From Thalassiosira profunda (Eukaryota; Bacillariophyta; Thalassiosirophyceae; Thalassiosirales; Thalassiosiraceae), in contig JALLAP010000085.1 in NCBI GenBank assembly GCA_036939355.1, forward strand, positions 1 through 20,351: a stretch of DNA of 20,351 nucleotides, given 5' to 3'. A program made the position numbers and the translations under genes. Below are positions 16,903 through 20,351 of this stretch, in pieces. Each line of letters starts with the position of its first letter. The stretch's first letter is position 1. Below the pieces are notes generated by a model that was given only the letters and a program-made list of their open reading frames with translations, was not told the origin of the DNA and made no database searches.

Positions 16903-19497
16903 CTAGTAGACGGGAGGAGGGATGCGATCGTAGCGGCGGGTCTCCTGGTTGTACACATACTTGGCCGTCTTCCTCGCGCCCTTCGGGATGTACGGCTCGT
17001 CGTCGGAGTCGTCCTCCTCGCCAATTTTCCGCCTGCGCTTGCGGTTCGTCTTCTTGGTGGCTTCCTCGGCCGGCGCCACCTTGGGAAGCTCACCGGCTCC
17101 ATTGACGAAGAGGAGGGGAAGGCTCTGCCAGCCCATGATGACTTGATACAGAACGTCCAAGTTCGGGTCATACTTGGCGCTTCTGCGCGGAACGCGGTAC
17201 GATTTTGCGCAGAGGTGGTCAGCGAAGCCACCCACGCCTATCTCTTGCTGCATCAGCTCTGGGACAACAGTGACGACACACCAAATGAGAAGAATGATTG
17301 GAGATGCGCTGGCCAACAAGGGGTTTATCTCACCGAGCAAAAGAGGCATCAGTTCCAGAGGAACGTCGTTGAAGCTCCGGGGATCGCGCAATTCTATCTT
17401 TGCCTGCGTGAGAGCGAGTACAACTTTGTATCGAATCTTCATGCCCTCTGCAACGTCCATCTCGTTGACTTAACAGAATGATACGAAAGAGGAAAAAGAG
17501 TCAGAGCGCCAAGGATGCAGCAACAAAGGGGAAAGCGAGTCACCGTCTCACTCTTGCGGATCGTCTCCTCATTGAGACCAGTGGTGTTTTGGCCCGAGAG
17601 GCGGACGGCGCATGTGTGATTGGAGTTGGCGATCGTGTGGAGGCTCGTCGTGTCGAACAAAGCACCGTTCACAATCGCAGCCTTCCCGCGATCCTCTCGC
17701 TCGCGAATGGTCTCGTATCCCTGCCCTGGCCCCTTCCAACGCATCACTTCGCCCTGGACACTCTTCAGCGACTTATTGCCGCGCAGGTCAAAGATCCGAA
17801 GCGTGGAGTTGCTCTGCAGGAGGTCGACGACGGCAGGCGCGACGGCGTCGTTCAACCAGTTGCGGCTGCAAAGAGTGGGGTCAGACACGATAGGAGACAA
17901 AGAGTGACAGCAGTATACGATACGTGGCAGCACCTGAGGTCAAGCTCTTCCAACGTTTCGTTTGCCTTGAGCGCGGGCAGGATGTGGTTGGCGCCTTTCG
18001 TCGTGAGGTGGTTCTTCGACAGGGTGAGGGTCTCCAAAGAGCAGTCGGCGTGCTCGAGGAATTTGGCGAGGGCCTTGGCGCCTTGCGCTGGAAGCGAATT
18101 GAAGCTGAGGTCGAGAGTCGTGAGCCTGCTCAGAGACTTCATCGCCTTCTTGGTGGCACGGAGGATGCCAGGGAGCGCCAGACCGTTCGAGCTGAGGCAG
18201 AGGGACTCGATGGTCTTGTTTTGGGTCAAAGACGCTTCGAGCATCTTCTTGTTCTCCTTGTTGATGGGAGCGCCAACGAGGGAGAAGACGGTCAGCGAAT
18301 TCTTCTTGCCAACAAACTTGGCAATCGAAGCGACGGCCTAAGAAGAAACGGAGAAGATCGGATGAGCATGGTTGCGTCTGTGCACTGCAAGGAGGAAAAA
18401 GAGGGCAACGTACCTCGGAATCCATGTCCTTGTGGCCGATGTGTAGACTTCCAATCTCTGCTGCCTTGCAGGCCAGCAGAAGCTTGTCCAGCACGGCATT
18501 GTCTCCGCTGAGGCTGCAGAAAGAGAGGTCAATCTCCGAGAGGGCCGGATGATTTTGGATAGCTGCCACAATGGCTTTGAGGGTATCGGCCGACTCGATG
18601 TTGTTGCGCGAGAGGTCGACAGAGCCCAGAGTTGTGTTTCCCTGAAGGAACGTAGCCAACGACGCCAAATCGTCTCCTGAGAGCGAGCAGTTCGACAGGA
18701 CCAGCTCCGTGACTGATAGAGTGCAGCAGGTGGAATTGAGGTGGATGCGCTGGCGATATCAGAGGAATGCGCTAGATTACTCACTGCTGGTCGCCTCGAG
18801 TGTGGGAAGGATGCTGTTTCCAAGCCAGGGCGCGGGAGGCAGATGGTAGTTCGAGATCCTGAAGCTCTGCAACAGTATTCGGGGACAAAGATGAGCAATC
18901 ACGTAGCAATCGGCTGGGCAAAAGCAAGCGCTTCTTACCTCCATATCGGAATGCTGCTCGATGCCTTGGGCGAAGTACTCGTAGTACGGCAACTGAGATA
19001 GGGGAGTGAGCAACAGACAAGCTGATAAGATGAGATAGCAATCGATACTCACGGTACGGCACCTGCGTCAGCTTGACCTCGCTCCCGAAGTTCGTGACCT
19101 CCAGCGATACAGCACTTGGGTCCTGGTCCTCGACCAACGCCTTTTCGGCTTTCACGAACGTGCCGGCGTAGTAGTAATTCAGCCCACTTGTGTATCCCCA
19201 CCAGCGCCGGCGAGTAAAGATCTTTTCAATGGCCCCGTCAACCGAGGAGAACTCGTGCTCGTTTCTCTTCGAACGCCAATGGCCACGGCTGTGGAAAACG
19301 GGCAATTTAGGACGGACTCTGTTGGAAGATGTGAGGACGTGCGAGGGATTGCTCGAAGATGGAGCGGGGCTACCGGCGGCGCTCGCGGCATCCTCCTCCT
19401 CGTCCAGAAAATCGCACGGGTTGGCCTCCCGCTGCTTGCGAGCGCGGGTGGACCGGCGGTGGTTGGGCACCTCGTTCTCGTTTCCGCTGCCGCTCAT
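16903..19497 (-). CDS. Leucine-rich-repeat protein, eight exons
   Basis: Eight phase-consistent minus-strand exons are proposed: 19497-19063, 18992-18939, 18866-18785, 18712-18414, 18337-17934, 17865-17552, 17468-17334 and 17258-16903. Introns are 68-83 nt and the product is 692 residues. Residues 1-145 are basic and acidic low complexity, then a segment with Trp/Tyr (RRRWWGYTSGLNYYYAG). The middle (about 190-440) is a run of ribonuclease-inhibitor-type leucine-rich repeats with units such as LVLSNCSLSGDD, VDLSRNNIES, LDLSFNSLPAQGAKALAKFL, LTLSKNHLTTKGAN and LDLSRNWLNDAVAP. The C-terminus ends in a basic KKTNRKRRRK patch (nuclear-localisation-like) and an acidic EEDDSDDE stretch. The repeats are a protein-binding scaffold; partner and role are unknown. 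The first intron needs the unusual donor GTGCCG. The intron 17333-17259 is a multiple of three and open in frame. Confidence 0.82.
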
Positions 19498-19508
19498 GGT
19501 GGTAGTGT

Positions 19509-19828
19509 CTGCAATAAACGCGAGGGAGGACGGTCAGCGAGTTAGCATTGACGATACCGCGAATTGCAACAATAAATGACGCGCGCCCTCCCCGCCCACG
19601 CTGGGCGGGGATACGACGCGGCAGCGGTGGCTCTCCGCGCCGGCGATCCTCGGTCCGATACACGATGTTCGGCCTAACCCACCGGGCGCCGAATTATGAC
19701 GAGAGAGACGAGCGTTGCAAAATGACGACGGCGTTGCCACGCGAGGCCGAGAGCAAACTCCAATGCCCCTCGCGTCAGCGCCAGCGGACCCCCGCTGCCA
19801 AACACGACGGCCGTTGCAATTTTCTCAC
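19509..19828 (-). other. Probable 5'-UTR intron of the LRR gene
   Basis: On the minus strand a consensus donor (CTCAG|GTGAGA, at 19828) and a consensus acceptor (TTTATTGCAG, ending 19509) flank 320 nt. CTAAC and CTGAC branch-point-like motifs lie 20-40 nt before the acceptor. The acceptor is 11 nt before the ATG at 19497. Joining the flanks does not extend the protein in frame, so the exon upstream is noncoding leader. Confidence 0.55.
19590..19610. repeat. Perfect GC-rich hairpin
   Basis: CCCCGCCCA and TGGGCGGGG form a perfect 9-bp stem with a 3-nt loop (CGC), inside the proposed leader intron of the LRR gene. Each arm also contains a GC-box-like GGGCGGG. It could be an enhancer element or an RNA structure affecting splicing. 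Confidence 0.5.
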
Positions 19829-20207
19829 CTGAGCCGCGGGGGAGTGGGCGGATCGGTCGACCTGCCGGGCTTGCGTCGGGTGTTGAGCGGAGGGGAGGTT
19901 GGCGGTTGCGGATGTGATTGTGAGTGAGCGGAGGTGATGAGCGGGTGCGAGCGAGCGGGGGAAGAGGGAAGCGTAGGTAAAAAGTAAGTACGTAAGTATG
20001 ATGCGCCCACCAGCAGGGTGGCCCACACCCCAAGACAGGTTAGACAGACGAATGATGCCCTCATATCATGCACGGATTTATCTTGTGTGCCCTGGAACGG
20101 AATATGTCGGTGAACAAGATCTTTTGCACTCTCTCCTGGCACTCTCTCTATTGTTACACTGGCTAATATTTGCTGTTACAACGTATCTTTTGGTTGCACA
20201 TCGAACC

Positions 20208-20351
20208 TCAATAAATGACAGGTTTCGCTTCCTCCACCTGTTCATTCTCCGGTTCCCTCTCCCGCCCCTCATCCTGGCCCTTGAACACCTCGACCGCATC
20301 CTCACTCTTCGAAGCGGGCACCCCATCAGGCTCTTTGATCGGGTAAAGTGC
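20208..20351 (-). CDS. C-terminal fragment of unidentified protein
   Basis: A minus-strand frame enters from the right edge in phase and runs 47 codons to a TGA at 20210-20208. The visible part begins ALYPIKEPDGVPASKSED, continues with a Glu-rich stretch (EREPENEQVEEAK) and ends PVIY. Acidic, Lys-rich composition and GAG/AAG-rich codons look like a genuine protein C-terminus. No family can be recognised. It precedes the LRR gene on the same strand. Confidence 0.6.
   Translation of the reverse strand, partial: ALYPIKEPDGVPASKSEDAVEVFKGQDEGREREPENEQVEEAKPVIY

Larger units (their letters stand above)
19498..20207. other. Intergenic region upstream of LRR gene
   Basis: The 710 nt before the LRR start hold the probable leader intron, the promoter and the 3' flank of the gene at the right edge. 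Other visible elements are a GTAAGTACGTAAGTA repeat near 19984-19998 and several TTGCAA motifs. A minus-strand frame (19825-20142) begins with a hydrophobic MRASFVCLTCLGVWATLLVG run, but it turns into Pro/Ser-rich low complexity and stops at the donor, so it is not called as a gene. Confidence 0.45.

Noticed and set aside
19825..20142. Minus-strand frame beginning with a signal-peptide-like segment
   Set aside because: It becomes Pro/Ser-rich and stops exactly at the leader donor; splicing does not connect it in frame to the LRR protein.
1..20351. tRNA, rRNA, CRISPR array or transposon
   Set aside because: Looked for cloverleaf-like, long conserved RNA, regularly spaced repeat and transposase signals by eye; none was convincing. 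A covariance-model and repeat search would be needed to exclude them.

Overview
The window looks like nuclear DNA of a centric diatom, possibly a Thalassiosira-like species. Genes alternate strands with short gaps and carry introns of about 58-96 nt with GTGAG/GTGCG donors and CAG acceptors. One protein has two copies of the DUF6824 domain, which is expanded in diatoms. One, and perhaps two, proteins start with a signal peptide followed by an ASAF-like plastid-targeting cleavage motif. No prokaryotic operon features, rRNA, tRNA, CRISPR array or transposon was seen. All exon structures were assembled by hand from splice signals, reading phase and family alignment, and none is backed by transcripts.

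Left part (1-4979): the N-terminus of an unknown gene leaves the left edge on the minus strand. Next come a membrane-anchored RING-H2 protein (+), a single-exon ZIP zinc transporter of the GufA/ZIP11 type (-), the NatB catalytic subunit NAA20 (+), and a short plastid-targeted protein resembling only the N-terminal part of RNase II (-).

Middle (5251-10425): three consecutive plus-strand genes all have a sulfur-related assignment. They encode cystinosin (vacuolar or lysosomal cystine export), a YeiH/UPF0324-type putative sulfate exporter, and a sulfonucleotide (APS/PAPS) reductase fused to a glutaredoxin domain. This is the most suggestive functional grouping in the window. The cystinosin gene shares a divergent promoter with the RNase II-like gene, and a 20-bp inverted repeat in it sits at almost the same distance from both ATGs.

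Right part (10625-20351), all on the minus strand: a secreted or ER prolyl 4-hydroxylase with three ShKT modules, a possibly plastid-targeted YigB-like HAD phosphatase, a double-DUF6824 protein, an eight-exon leucine-rich-repeat protein with a probable 5'-UTR intron, and the C-terminal end of an unknown gene at the right edge.

Regulatory observations include a recurring CTCATAAAA element upstream of three genes, several perfect palindromes close to start codons, an intron flanked by a near-duplicated sequence (a possible intron-gain scar), and a 75-nt in-frame intron whose retention would add a 25-residue hydrophobic segment to the LRR protein.
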